Shown piece after piece: positions 31,641 through 38,772 of a stretch of DNA of 38,872 nucleotides. The stretch's first letter is position 1. Every line of letters starts with the position of its first letter. The stretch comes from an uncultured Oscillibacter sp. GTDB lineage: Bacteria; Bacillota; Clostridia; Oscillospirales; Oscillospiraceae. The notes under the pieces are model-generated. The model ran no database searches. It was given only the letters and a program-made list of their open reading frames with translations, and was not told where the DNA came from. The stretch is from contig CAJUOD010000011.1 of NCBI GenBank assembly GCA_910587875.1, positions 1 to 38,872 of the forward strand, given 5' to 3'. A program made the translations under genes and the position numbers.

Positions 31641-32255
31641 TTAACCGGGCTTCCGCAAAACCGCCAGTCCTACGGGCAGCCGCCCGGAAATGACCTCCAC
31701 AGTTACCCGGCCCAGCCCCAGGCGCTCCAGGAACATCCGGTAGGTCTCAGGGGTGAAGGCATGCTCATAGTGAAAGCCCACTCCCTGGTAAATCCGAATC
31801 ATGGTCCCGTAGGCCGTTCCCGTCTTTCCCTGAAGGTAGGTGGGCAGGATGAGCTGTCCGCCTGGGGCGGTCACCCGCCACAACTCCCGGACAGCTTGTT
31901 CCGGTTCCGGGAGCAGATGGAGCACGTTGGCGGCGATGACTGCGTCAAAGCTATCGTCTGGGTCCGGCAGGGCGGTCACGTCCCGGCGGGCAAAGCGCAG
32001 GTTAGACAGCCCCTTCCGGCGCGCTTTCTTCTCCGCCTGCTTCAGCATGGCCTCCGACATATCCGTACAGAGAACCGAAGCGGCCCGCTCCGCCGCCGCC
32101 AGGGAAAACCGCCCCGTTCCGGCGGCGCAGTCCAGCGCCGTGGCCCCGATTGGAATCAGCTCCGCCGTCCGGGCCGCGGCGGCGGCGCTGGCCCGTCGGT
32201 TGGTCCACTGGGTAAGGTCATAAAACCGGGCCCAGCGGTCCCAAAAGGAGCTCAC
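31641..32255 (-). CDS. Class I SAM-dependent methyltransferase
   Basis: A 204-residue methyltransferase with the SAM-binding motif ALDCAAGTGRFSLAAA, the second acidic position in VLCTDMSEAML, and the post-I DSFDAVIAANVLHLLPEP. This is the UbiE/Methyltransf_11 pattern; the substrate is unknown. GTG start at 32255, overlapping the stop of the HMA gene by four bases (GTGA). Its place between the HMA protein and the ATPase in a metal-responsive operon is recurrent in Clostridia but unexplained. No metal-methylation motif is recognised. Confidence 0.85.
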   Translation of the reverse strand: MSSFWDRWARFYDLTQWTNRRASAAAAARTAELIPIGATALDCAAGTGRFSLAAAERAASVLCTDMSEAMLKQAEKKARRKGLSNLRFARRDVTALPDPDDSFDAVIAANVLHLLPEPEQAVRELWRVTAPGGQLILPTYLQGKTGTAYGTMIRIYQGVGFHYEHAFTPETYRMFLERLGLGRVTVEVISGRLPVGLAVLRKPG

Positions 32256-32470
32256 AGGTTGATCACGCAGTCGGGCTCCACCTTTTTGCAGACGGCCACG
32301 ACCTCCTTCATGATGTCGTCAAACCGGGCGTCGTCCGCGTCTACGGTCATTTTCTGGGCCATGAAGCTGACGGTGGCATCGTTTACCCCGTCGATTTTTT
32401 TGATGGCCTCTTCCATTTTCGCGGCGCAGTTGGCGCAGTCCAGATCGGTGAGCTTGTAACGCTTTTTCAT
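32252..32470 (-). CDS. HMA-domain metal-binding protein (metallochaperone-like)
   Basis: A 72-residue ferredoxin-like HMA domain with the metal-binding motif LDCANCAAKMEEAI (Cys12 and Cys15). Asp11 directly before the first cysteine resembles the DCxxC of Zn/Cd-type HMA domains rather than copper types. It is freestanding, although in many relatives this domain is fused to the ATPase. It probably hands the metal to the P-type ATPase encoded downstream. The ATG has AGGAGG about six bases before. The stop overlaps the methyltransferase start. Confidence 0.88.
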   Translation of the reverse strand: MKKRYKLTDLDCANCAAKMEEAIKKIDGVNDATVSFMAQKMTVDADDARFDDIMKEVVAVCKKVEPDCVINL

Positions 32471-32514
32471 GGTGTGTTCCTCCTGTATGTTGATAGTCAT
32501 CGCTATGGGAAAAC

Positions 32515-32877
32515 TTACTCCCGGACGTGCTCCAGGCCCTGGTCGATGATGGTCTTCACATGGTCGTCCGCCAGGGAGTAGAACACGGTCTTGCCCTCCC
32601 GCCGGGACTTCACCAGCCGGACGTTCTTCAGCGCCCGGAGCTGGTGGGAGATGGCCGACTGGGTCATGCCAAGCAATGCCGCGATGTCGCAGACGCACAT
32701 CTCCGCCTCAAAGAGCACGTAGAGGATGCGGACCCGGGTGGAGTCCCCGAAGATGCGGAACAGCTCTGTCAGGTCGTAGAGGGTGTCCTCCCCTGGCAGC
32801 TCCCGCCGGACCTTTTCCACAATGTCCTCGTGAGCGTGGATGAAGTCGCAGCACTCCACGCTGTAGCGGTCCTCCAT
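32515..32877 (-). CDS. ArsR/SmtB family metal-sensing repressor
   Basis: A 120-residue winged-helix repressor. ELFRIFGDSTRVRILYVL and MTQSAISHQLRALKNVRLV are the dimer/DNA-binding core. The C-terminal helix carries D104-x-H106-x10-H117-x2-E120, the alpha-5 zinc site of SmtB. The alpha-3 region has C61-V-C63 and an N-terminal CC pair (9-10), resembling the CadC alpha-3N site. It thus shows both known site types. ATG 32877 follows AAAGGAGG; the upstream in-frame ATG would start inside the promoter. It represses, probably, the arsR-HMA-methyltransferase-ATPase operon through the palindromes at 32897-32926. Confidence 0.92.
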   Translation of the reverse strand: MEDRYSVECCDFIHAHEDIVEKVRRELPGEDTLYDLTELFRIFGDSTRVRILYVLFEAEMCVCDIAALLGMTQSAISHQLRALKNVRLVKSRREGKTVFYSLADDHVKTIIDQGLEHVRE

Positions 32878-32896
32878 ATGTCCGCCTCCTTTCAAG

Positions 32897-32926
32897 TGAA
32901 CGATTGAACGACTGTTCATATGTTCA
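32897..32926 (-). promoter_or_regulatory. Double palindromic operator of the metal repressor
   Basis: TGAAC-N3-TGAAC-N4-GTTCA-N3-GTTCA (32897-32901, 32905-32909, 32914-32918, 32922-32926). Four half-sites form a symmetric nested palindrome that resembles the TGAAC..GTTCA operators of SmtB, CzrA and CadC. It touches the -10 of the arsR promoter and covers the start site and early leader, ideal for repression. Confidence 0.75.
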
Positions 32927-32953
32927 TTATACATAGCGGCCCCGGTTTGTCAA
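32926..32953 (-). promoter_or_regulatory. Consensus promoter of the arsR-HMA-ATPase operon
   Basis: On the - strand, perfect -35 TTGACA (32953-32948), a 16-bp spacer and perfect -10 TATAAT (32931-32926). Start expected near 32919, inside the operator. Confidence 0.85.
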
Positions 32954-32970
32954 GACCCTTTTTAAAAAAG

Positions 32971-32999
32971 TTGAAATGGGGCCGGGGCTGTGGTATACT
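32971..32999 (+). promoter_or_regulatory. Promoter of the thioesterase gene
   Basis: -35 TTGAAA (32971-32976), 17-bp spacer, -10 TATACT (32994-32999) preceded by TGG (extended -10). The leader to the ATG at 33036 is about 30 bases. Confidence 0.65.
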
Positions 33000-33035
33000 G
33001 ACGCTGTTTTTTACCATTGGATGAGGAGGCACCTT

Positions 33036-33470
33036 ATGGAAAATCTGGAAAAGCTCCGGCTGGAGACGCTGAAGCTGGGGGCCAACGCCTTTACGGACCA
33101 CAATTTCATCCGGCTGGAATCTGTGGAGCCGGACTGCGCCGTGTACCGGCTGGACATCCGCCCGGAGAGCCGGAATCCGTGGGGCATGGTCCACGGCGGA
33201 GCGCTGTACACCCTGGCGGACGACGCCGCGGGCGGCGCGGCCCACAGCGACGGGCGGCACTACGTCACCCAGCACGGGGACCTGCACTTCCTGGACAACC
33301 GGGCCCATGGGACTGTCCGGGCTGCGGGAAGGGTCCGCCGCCGGGGACGGTCCACGGTGCTGGTGGACGTGGAGATCACCGACGAGGCCGGGGCTTTGCT
33401 TGCCACGGGGGCGTTTACCTATTTCTGCGTGGACCGGAAGCGCATGGCGGAGCGGGCAGAGGAAACATGA
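33036..33470 (+). CDS. PaaI-type hotdog-fold thioesterase
   Basis: A 144-residue thioesterase expected to hydrolyse acyl- or aryl-CoA. The catalytic loop NPWGMVHGGALYTLADDAAGGAA is the PaaI signature (Gly-x-x-His-Gly-Gly with Asp). QHGDLHFLDNRAHGTVRAAGRV is the following hotdog strand pair. The ATG 33036 follows a GAGGAGG; an in-frame ATG at 32976 lies within the promoter. It ends at an intrinsic terminator at 33481. The acyl-CoA substrate is unknown. Confidence 0.88.
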   Translation: MENLEKLRLETLKLGANAFTDHNFIRLESVEPDCAVYRLDIRPESRNPWGMVHGGALYTLADDAAGGAAHSDGRHYVTQHGDLHFLDNRAHGTVRAAGRVRRRGRSTVLVDVEITDEAGALLATGAFTYFCVDRKRMAERAEET

Positions 33471-33480
33471 GCATGAGGAA

Positions 33481-33511
33481 GGGGCGTCCCGGAAGGGACG
33501 CCCCTCTTTTT
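33481..33511 (+). terminator. Terminator of the thioesterase gene
   Basis: GGGGCGTCCC (33481-33490), loop GGAA, GGGACGCCCC (33495-33504), then TCTTTTT. Ten perfect pairs. The - strand copy has no T-tract, so it acts mainly for the + strand. Confidence 0.85.
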
Positions 33512-33512
33512 G

Positions 33513-34139
33513 TCAATCCAATTTTCCTTCCAGGTCCCGCCAGAACTCCACCAGCTTGCTCTTCAGCACGTAGCCCTGGTTCTCCTCGGTGATGAGACCT
33601 ACCTGGGCGGGGGACAGTCCGGCGGCCAGGGCGGCCTCCGGTACGTCCGCCGAGGCGGCGGCGCACAGGGGCGGGAAGACCACGCACCACCAGTTGTGTC
33701 CTTCCCCCGCGCCAATGATGACCCGGAGGGCCAGGTACTTCCCGGCGGGGAGGGTGAAGTCCTCGTATTCCCGGGTGGGGAAGACTGTGTCCTCCAGATG
33801 TACGGAGACGGGGTAGTCGTAACCGTTGGCCTGGATTTCCAGAGCGGCGGCGCGCTCCAGCTCCAGGACCTGGCCCCGGAGGAGGGCCTCCGCCTCCCGG
33901 CGGTCCGCGGCGGAGGCCAGCAGGGGCTCCGCGCAGGAGAGGATGCGGTCCCGGACCTTCAGCTTCAGGGCCTGGTCCTCCTCGGAGTCGGAGTTGGCCA
34001 GCACGTGGAGGCGGACCACTTTGTCGGAGAGCTCCTGCCCGGCCTGGAGGGCCATGGCCCCGGTGGCCAGGAACGCCGCCAGGAACAGCAGCAGGAAAAT
34101 TTCTATCAGCTTCAGCCTTCCGGCCTGTTGGGTTTTCAT
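33513..34139 (-). CDS. spoIIR: Stage II sporulation protein R
   Basis: A 208-residue secreted sporulation signal. In B. subtilis SpoIIR is made in the forespore under sigma-F and triggers SpoIIGA processing of pro-sigma-E in the mother cell. RLHVLANSDSEEDQALKLKVRDRIL and GAGEGHNWWCVVFPPLC are the family signatures, and an N-terminal hydrophobic segment (about 10-32) is the export signal. Start ATG 34139 follows AAGGGA. No sigma-F promoter is recognised in the 66-base gap to DUF1576; a small GGCCCC/GGGGCC hairpin lies in it at 34160-34173. It marks the organism as a spore former. Confidence 0.93.
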   Translation of the reverse strand: MKTQQAGRLKLIEIFLLLFLAAFLATGAMALQAGQELSDKVVRLHVLANSDSEEDQALKLKVRDRILSCAEPLLASAADRREAEALLRGQVLELERAAALEIQANGYDYPVSVHLEDTVFPTREYEDFTLPAGKYLALRVIIGAGEGHNWWCVVFPPLCAAASADVPEAALAAGLSPAQVGLITEENQGYVLKSKLVEFWRDLEGKLD

Positions 34140-34205
34140 ATGTCGTCCCTTCCCTTTCCGGCCCCTGGGGGCCTTTAGGGGAAGCATGGACGGCTCCGCG
34201 GAATT

Positions 34206-35609
34206 TTATTCCGGGCCCAGGAAATTTTTTTTGGCCCAGGCCTCCAGGGCCTCGTTCTCCGGGGGCTCCGGCGGGGCGGCCTCGCCGTGGGTTTCCTCCA
34301 GGTCGGAGGTGTCGATGGGGGCGCTCTCCTCGAACTGGTCGTAGTAGTCCTTGTTCTGGAGGGTGGGGCGGCGGCGGCGGCGGATGGCCGTGATGGTGGG
34401 GTAGAGGACAATGGCGATGAGGCCGCCGGAGAAGCCGTTGTTGTAGAGGTTCAGCCCCGCCACGGGTCCGCCGGTCTGGAGGACCAGGGAGGCGTGGATA
34501 AAGCCCGCCAGGATGCCGTAGGGCCAGCCGAAGTGCCCGGAGATGGGGGCCAGGGTGGTGCCGAAGAGGCCCGCCAGCTGGAGGGAGGGATAGTCCGGGG
34601 TGTGGTGCATGCCGTAGGCCCCGATAAAGACCCCCAGCATGACGGGGAGAATGTTCCTGGCGTGCTTGCCGAAGGCGGAAAAGCCCATGATGGTGAAGAT
34701 GCCCCCGATGGTGGGGCCGTTCAGGTCGCCCCCCACCAGGAGGACGTAGGCCATGCCCAGGAAGCCGTTGACCCCGATGTTCACCAGCACGGGGCCATAG
34801 CCGAACATGCGGAGGAAGTCGCTGGGGGCCCGGCCGGTGGTGGAGAGCAGGCGGCGGTAGCCCGCCCAGACGCTCCACGCCGGGACGCCCGTGCCGAAGA
34901 AGCCCAGGAGGATCAGAGTGGAGCACAACAGGCTCAGCACGGCGATGAAGCCGGTGTTGTACCCCTCGGCCCAGTAGAGGACGGAGTCCGGGCTGTCCCC
35001 GAAGGCGGTGAGCACCGGGACGATCATCATGGCCAGGAGGCCGCAGGCGAAGCCCATGTTGTAGAGGTTCATGCCGTTTTGGATCTTGTAGGTATAGGCC
35101 GAGAGGGAGGGCAGGAGGAAGCCGATGAGGATTCCGGTCACCAGCCCCAGGGGGAGGCTGGCGTGGATGCTGCCCAGGGACATGTAGCTCACCAGGGGGG
35201 CCAGGGAGGTGGCCAGCAGGGAGACGGAGGCGTGCCTGGAAAAGGGCTCCCGCTGGTACTTGGCGTAGAGCCAGGTGCCCAGGATGATGGGCCAGATGTT
35301 CAGGAAGTTCTTCCCGAAGAGGGAGAAGCCCGCCATCAGCCCCATCTCCACGATGGTGAAGCCGTTGAAGGGGTCCCCGGAGATCTTGATGATGCAGATG
35401 GAGAGCGCCGTCACCAGCCCGGCGTTCACCAGGGCGGCGCCGGGGCCGCCGATGGACACGTAGTCCGTGATCAGCAGGTCCTGCATGGTGACGATGTGGT
35501 AGAGCCCCTTCAGGATGTCCAGGGGGGCCTCCAGGGTCAGGCCCAGGAGCATCAGCCCGATGGAAAAGGCCAGGGTGGCGGGGAATAAGATCTTGTAACG
35601 GTCCTGCAA
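34206..35609 (-). CDS. DUF1576 polytopic membrane protein (TTG start)
   Basis: A 467-residue integral membrane protein with about 12 hydrophobic segments and internal duplication: two halves share the FGKNFLNIWPIILGTWLYA / FGKHARNILPVMLGVFIGA and NGMNLYNMGFACGL / GLNLYNNGFSGGL segments. This is DUF1576; no function is known. The C-terminal 60 residues are cytoplasmic and acidic. The chosen start is TTG 35609 (LQDRYKILFP), with GGGAGG at good spacing. A second TTG at 35630 has none. The gene has its own promoter (35646-35674) and ends 66 bases before spoIIR, so it may be cotranscribed with it. Confidence 0.82.
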   Translation of the reverse strand: MQDRYKILFPATLAFSIGLMLLGLTLEAPLDILKGLYHIVTMQDLLITDYVSIGGPGAALVNAGLVTALSICIIKISGDPFNGFTIVEMGLMAGFSLFGKNFLNIWPIILGTWLYAKYQREPFSRHASVSLLATSLAPLVSYMSLGSIHASLPLGLVTGILIGFLLPSLSAYTYKIQNGMNLYNMGFACGLLAMMIVPVLTAFGDSPDSVLYWAEGYNTGFIAVLSLLCSTLILLGFFGTGVPAWSVWAGYRRLLSTTGRAPSDFLRMFGYGPVLVNIGVNGFLGMAYVLLVGGDLNGPTIGGIFTIMGFSAFGKHARNILPVMLGVFIGAYGMHHTPDYPSLQLAGLFGTTLAPISGHFGWPYGILAGFIHASLVLQTGGPVAGLNLYNNGFSGGLIAIVLYPTITAIRRRRRPTLQNKDYYDQFEESAPIDTSDLEETHGEAAPPEPPENEALEAWAKKNFLGPE

Positions 35610-35645
35610 GGCGGTCCCTCCCAGCTGCAAAGTGTTTCTGGAACC

Positions 35646-35674
35646 ATTATACCGGAATCATCTGGGATGCGCAA
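35646..35674 (-). promoter_or_regulatory. Promoter of the DUF1576 gene
   Basis: On the - strand, -35 TTGCGC (35674-35669), 17-bp spacer, perfect -10 TATAAT (35651-35646). The -35 is identical to that of rimP. Confidence 0.65.
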
Positions 35675-35743
35675 GGAGGTTTTTTGTGGAATCCGCCGAA
35701 GTTTGCGTAATCGTTTGCGCAGCACCGGCCCGGCGGGGAGGCG

Positions 35744-35773
35744 AAAAGGCCCGGCTCCGCAAGGAGCCGGGCC
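35744..35773 (-). terminator. Terminator of the sensor-kinase-like gene
   Basis: GGCCCGGCTCC (35773-35763 on the - strand), loop TTGC, GGAGCCGGGCC, then TTTTC. Eleven perfect pairs, immediately after the kinase-like stop codon. Confidence 0.8.
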
Positions 35774-35780
35774 CGGGACT

Positions 35781-36572
35781 TCAGTGGTTGCGGATGCCGA
35801 AGGCCTCCGGGGGCAGGGCGTCCGCCAGGGCCATGAGGGCGTGGTTGAAGCCCCCGCTGTAGTCGTAGCGGATGTCCCGAAGGGTGTCCCCCGCGGTGCG
35901 GTCCGGCATGGAGAAGGTGAAGCGGCTCCCCTTCCCCTGGCGGGACTCCGCCGCCATGACGCCGCCGTGCCCCTTGGCGATGCCCTGGCACAGGGCCAGG
36001 CCCAGGCCTAAGCCCTGGGAGGGCGGGGCGGGGCGGTCCGCCTGTCGGTAGCTGTCGAAGAGGGTCTCCAGCCGCTCCGGGTCGATGCCGGGGCCGGTGT
36101 CCTCCACGGAGAGGAAGATGCGCCCCGCCGCCAGACGCAGCTCCACGGTGATGAGCCCGCCGGGGGGCGTGAACTTAAAGGCGTTGGACAGCAGCTGGTA
36201 GAGGAGCTGTTCCAGCGCGTCGGGGCAGAAGGCGCAGATGTGGTGGTCCGCCGCGCAGAGCAGCCGGGTCTCCAGGCCCCGCAGGGAGGCCAGGGAGGCG
36301 GCCCTGGCGAAGATGTCCGCCATGAACTCCACAAGGTCCCGGTCCCGGAGGGGCAGGGGGTCCTCGCTGAGGTAGTGGACGGCGGAGAGGTCGTTTACCA
36401 GGCGGACCAGGCGGTAATAGCTCTGGTCCATCAGGGCGGCCCGTTCGTCCAGGTCCGGGTCCTGCTCCCGGGCGGAGGGCGGGGCCAGGCGGGCGGCGGC
36501 GAAATGCAGGTTGTTCAGGGCCCCCCGCATCTGCGCGGCGGCCCGGGGCAGCAGGGAAAGCTCCAAATCCAT
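35781..36572 (-). CDS. Soluble sensor-histidine-kinase-like ATPase lacking the canonical acceptor histidine
   Basis: A 263-residue cytoplasmic protein with a short helical N-terminus and a full HATPase_c domain. The N-box (QLLSNAFKFTPPGG, Asn130), G1 (VEDTGPGID) and G2 (GLGLGLALCQGIAKGHGG) motifs are intact. The DHp region should read HExR; here it is AAAQMRGALNNL, so the phosphorylated His is an Ala at about 13 and the Glu is Gln. No sensor or membrane segment. After the ATPase domain a 40-residue extension (DRTAGDTLRDIRYDYSGGF...) follows. ATG 36572 has GGAAAGGAG. Three Spo0A-type boxes lie upstream of its promoter, so it is likely a sporulation-linked gene. It may be a phosphatase or regulator of a phosphorelay; this is inference. 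Confidence 0.8.
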   Translation of the reverse strand: MDLELSLLPRAAAQMRGALNNLHFAAARLAPPSAREQDPDLDERAALMDQSYYRLVRLVNDLSAVHYLSEDPLPLRDRDLVEFMADIFARAASLASLRGLETRLLCAADHHICAFCPDALEQLLYQLLSNAFKFTPPGGLITVELRLAAGRIFLSVEDTGPGIDPERLETLFDSYRQADRPAPPSQGLGLGLALCQGIAKGHGGVMAAESRQGKGSRFTFSMPDRTAGDTLRDIRYDYSGGFNHALMALADALPPEAFGIRNH

Positions 36573-36691
36573 GGGGACGTCTCCTTTCCGGCGAGACTCC
36601 CGGAGAGATGTCCACCCTCTGGAAGCGTCTGGGATAGCATTTGCGGGGGAGGGCGGTCCAAGCCCAGGAAAAGACTGCCACCCCCGGAAAT

Positions 36692-36720
36692 ATCATACCA
36701 AATCGCCGGGGAAAACACAA
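36692..36720 (-). promoter_or_regulatory. Promoter of the sensor-kinase-like gene
   Basis: On the - strand, -35 TTGTGT (36720-36715), 17-bp spacer, -10 TATGAT (36697-36692) preceded by TGG (extended -10). The leader to the ATG is about 115 nt. Three Spo0A-type boxes lie directly upstream. Confidence 0.6.
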
Positions 36721-36726
36721 GAAATT

Positions 36727-36753
36727 TGTCGAAGGATGTCGAGACGTGTCGAA
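36727..36753 (+). promoter_or_regulatory. Three tandem Spo0A boxes
   Basis: TGTCGAA (36727-36733), TGTCGAG (36737-36743) and TGTCGAA (36747-36753): direct repeats at exact 10-bp spacing, one helical turn. The first is extended to TTTGTCGAAGG. The Spo0A consensus is TGNCGAA, so two match perfectly and one has a single difference. They end seven bases upstream of the -35 of the kinase-like gene, a position suited to activation by Spo0A-P. Confidence 0.75.
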
Positions 36754-36773
36754 TGGAGGGGAAGGAGGGAAAC

Positions 36774-36803
36774 AAAAAGCGCCGCCCGGAAGGGCGGCGC
36801 TTT
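36774..36803 (-). terminator. Terminator of the PIN-like gene
   Basis: On the - strand AAAGCGCCGCCC, loop TTCC, GGGCGGCGCTTT, continuing as TTTTTG: 12 perfect pairs followed by T residues. It ends transcription of the PIN-like gene 20 bases before the Spo0A boxes. Confidence 0.85.
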
Positions 36804-36822
36804 GGCGTTTGGGGGAGGGGGC

Positions 36823-37410
36823 TTATTCCTCCGCTTCCTGGGCGGCGGGCTTTTTCCTCCGGCCGCCCCGGCGGGGGCGGGTTACCTTCACGGGCTTTTC
36901 CGGCTCGGGCTCGGGGGACTGGAAAATGCGCTTGAGGTGGTTGTACAGGGCGCAGCCCTGGGCGGAGCCGTACTCCTTCACCAGGGCGTTGCACAGCTCC
37001 TGGCGGTCCGCCGCCCGGAGGACGAAGGGCAGGTGGAGGCAGCTCTCAATGGAGGGGCGCAGGGCCACCTCCTGGAAGGCGTTGGCGTACCGGGCCTGGA
37101 GGGCGTCGATGGAGGCGGCGTAGCCCTTGTCCTGGCTGATGACATAGGCGTAGTCCGCCTCTCCCTTGCCCACCAGGACGCCCAGCTCCGTGATGATCTG
37201 GAAGTCGATGGAGTTCTTGCCGCCCCGGACGCTCTCGATATACTGCACGTCCGCCGCCGTCCCGGCGCAGAGCTTCTGGAGCTTGCTGAGGGCCAGGCCC
37301 TTTTCCTTCTGGTAGAAGATGAGGACGGTGTCCTGGTCCGAGAGCATGTCGACGCCCGTCAGGCCGGTGCCGATGTTGTTGTCTCCGTCCACGAGAAAAA
37401 TTGTTTTCAT
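36823..37410 (-). CDS. PIN-like domain protein with a basic C-terminal tail
   Basis: A 195-residue protein. The N-terminus IFLVDGDNNIGTGLTGVDML has the acidic VDGDNN motif of PIN/NYN-like nucleases. IDFQIITELGVLVGKGEADYAYVISQDKGYAASIDAL carries the second and third acidic positions (D in SIDFQ, D in SQDKGY). These are expected metal-binding residues of the nuclease fold, so RNase activity is a possibility. The last 35 residues are Pro/Lys/Arg-rich with a REKKPAA-like end. Start ATG 37410 follows AAAGGAAC. It has its own promoter and terminator, so it is monocistronic. No antitoxin partner is visible, so a toxin-antitoxin role is not supported. Confidence 0.65.
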   Translation of the reverse strand: MKTIFLVDGDNNIGTGLTGVDMLSDQDTVLIFYQKEKGLALSKLQKLCAGTAADVQYIESVRGGKNSIDFQIITELGVLVGKGEADYAYVISQDKGYAASIDALQARYANAFQEVALRPSIESCLHLPFVLRAADRQELCNALVKEYGSAQGCALYNHLKRIFQSPEPEPEKPVKVTRPRRGGRRKKPAAQEAEE

Positions 37411-37434
37411 GAATTTGTTCCTTTGTATCATATT

Positions 37435-37453
37435 CGCGCCGGAGGCCGGCGCG
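37435..37453 (-). promoter_or_regulatory. Leader hairpin of the PIN-like gene
   Basis: CGCGCCGG, loop AGG (complement), CCGGCGCG: eight perfect pairs between the promoter and the ribosome site, 25-43 bases before the ATG. No T-tract, so not a terminator. Its role is unknown. Confidence 0.4.
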
Positions 37454-37470
37454 TGGGGTTACAAGGGGCC

Positions 37471-37499
37471 AGTATAGCAGGTTTCCGGCGGAAAGGCAA
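37471..37499 (-). promoter_or_regulatory. Promoter of the PIN-like gene
   Basis: On the - strand, -35 TTGCCT (37499-37494), 17-bp spacer, -10 TATACT (37476-37471) preceded by TGC. The -35 lies within eight bases of the cinA stop codon. No terminator separates cinA from it. Confidence 0.6.
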
Positions 37500-37502
37500 G
37501 GG

Positions 37503-38765
37503 TTAAATTTTCTCCACCGGCAGACCCTGGAGCCAGCGGCGGACCGCGTCAAAGGCGTGGTTGGCGGCCAGGCCCTGGATGCGGTCCCGGCGGCGGCGTC
37601 CGAAGTCCAGGGGGCGGCAGAAGGTTCCCTCCGGCGTGGCCAGGCCGATGTACACAATCCCCACGGGGACGCCCCGCTCGTCCGGGTCCGGGCCCGCCGC
37701 GCCGGTGACGGAGACGCCCAGGTCCGCCCCGGTGATGTTCCGGACCCCCTCCGCCATAGCCCGGGCGCACTGCTCCGAGACGGGGCCGTATGCGTCCAGG
37801 ATGTCTGCGGGGACGCGGAGGACGTCCGCCTTGACCCCGGTCCAGTAGCTGACCACGCCGCCCCGGTAGACGGCGGAGGCCCCGGGAATGGCGGTGAGCT
37901 TTTCGGCCACCAGGCCGCCGGTGCAGCTCTCGGCGGTGGCCAGGGTGAGCCCCCGCCGGAGGAGCTGGGCGTGGCAGCATGCCGCCAGGTCCGCGACGTC
38001 TATGCCGTAGATGACGTTTCCCAGGACGGAGCGGACCTCCTCCAGCACCGGGGCCAGCATGGCCTGGGCTTCCTCCTCCGTGGGGGCCTTGGCGGTGGCC
38101 CGGAGGCGGACCTCGCAGGGCTTGGCGTAGGTGGCGAGAGACGGGTTGGTCATATGGGCCATCCTCTCGTGGAGGAGCTCGTCCACGGAACTCTCCCCCA
38201 TGCCGAAGGTCATGATGTCGTGGGAGACGATGACCTCGTGGGAGAGGCGGCGGAGGTAGGGCTCTACGTGGCGGCGGAGCATGGTCTCCATCTCGTGGGG
38301 CGGGCCCGGGAGCATGAGGACGTGGACGCCGCCGCACTCGAAGGCGCAGCCGGGGGCGGTGCCCACGGGGTTGTCAAAGACCGTGCAGCCCTCCGGGAGC
38401 TCCGCCTGCTGGGTGTTGTTCTCCGGCATGGGGACGTGAAGGGCGGACTCGTAGAAGGCGCGGATGTCCTCCAGGATGTCGGGGTGGAGGACCAGGGGTT
38501 TTCCGAAGGCCTCGCAGATGGTCTGTTTGGTGAGGTCGTCGTAGGTGGGGCCCAGGCCGCCGGTGGTGATGAGGATGTCCGCCCGGCGGCGGGCGATATC
38601 CAGGGCCTCCTTGAGGCGCTGGGGGTTGTCGCCCACGACGGTGTGCCAGAAGACGTTGACCCCCAGGGCGGAGAGGCTCTGGGAGAGGATCTGGGCGTTG
38701 GTGTTGGCGATGTTGCCGAGGAGCAGCTCGGTGCCTACGGCGATGAGTTCGGCGGTATGAGACAT
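37503..38765 (-). CDS. cinA: CinA family nicotinamide-nucleotide amidase / damage-inducible protein
   Basis: A 420-residue protein. The N-terminal molybdopterin-binding-like domain has AELIAVGTELLLGNIANTNAQILS and ILITTGGLGPTYDDLTKQTICEAF. The C-terminal domain (about 255-420) is the NMN amidase, with ATAESCTGGLVAEKLTAIPGAS (catalytic Ser) and YRGGVVSYWTGVKADVL. CinA recycles NMN to nicotinate mononucleotide; in Bacillus and Streptococcus it is also expressed with competence genes. ATG 38765 follows AAGGAG. An in-frame ATG at 38837 would add 24 residues of low-complexity sequence and lacks a ribosome site. Confidence 0.93.
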   Translation of the reverse strand: MSHTAELIAVGTELLLGNIANTNAQILSQSLSALGVNVFWHTVVGDNPQRLKEALDIARRRADILITTGGLGPTYDDLTKQTICEAFGKPLVLHPDILEDIRAFYESALHVPMPENNTQQAELPEGCTVFDNPVGTAPGCAFECGGVHVLMLPGPPHEMETMLRRHVEPYLRRLSHEVIVSHDIMTFGMGESSVDELLHERMAHMTNPSLATYAKPCEVRLRATAKAPTEEEAQAMLAPVLEEVRSVLGNVIYGIDVADLAACCHAQLLRRGLTLATAESCTGGLVAEKLTAIPGASAVYRGGVVSYWTGVKADVLRVPADILDAYGPVSEQCARAMAEGVRNITGADLGVSVTGAAGPDPDERGVPVGIVYIGLATPEGTFCRPLDFGRRRRDRIQGLAANHAFDAVRRWLQGLPVEKI

Positions 38766-38772
38766 GGGGATT

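Noticed and set aside
36823..37410. PIN-like gene as a toxin of a toxin-antitoxin pair
   Set aside because: No adjacent small antitoxin gene; it is monocistronic with its own promoter and terminator.
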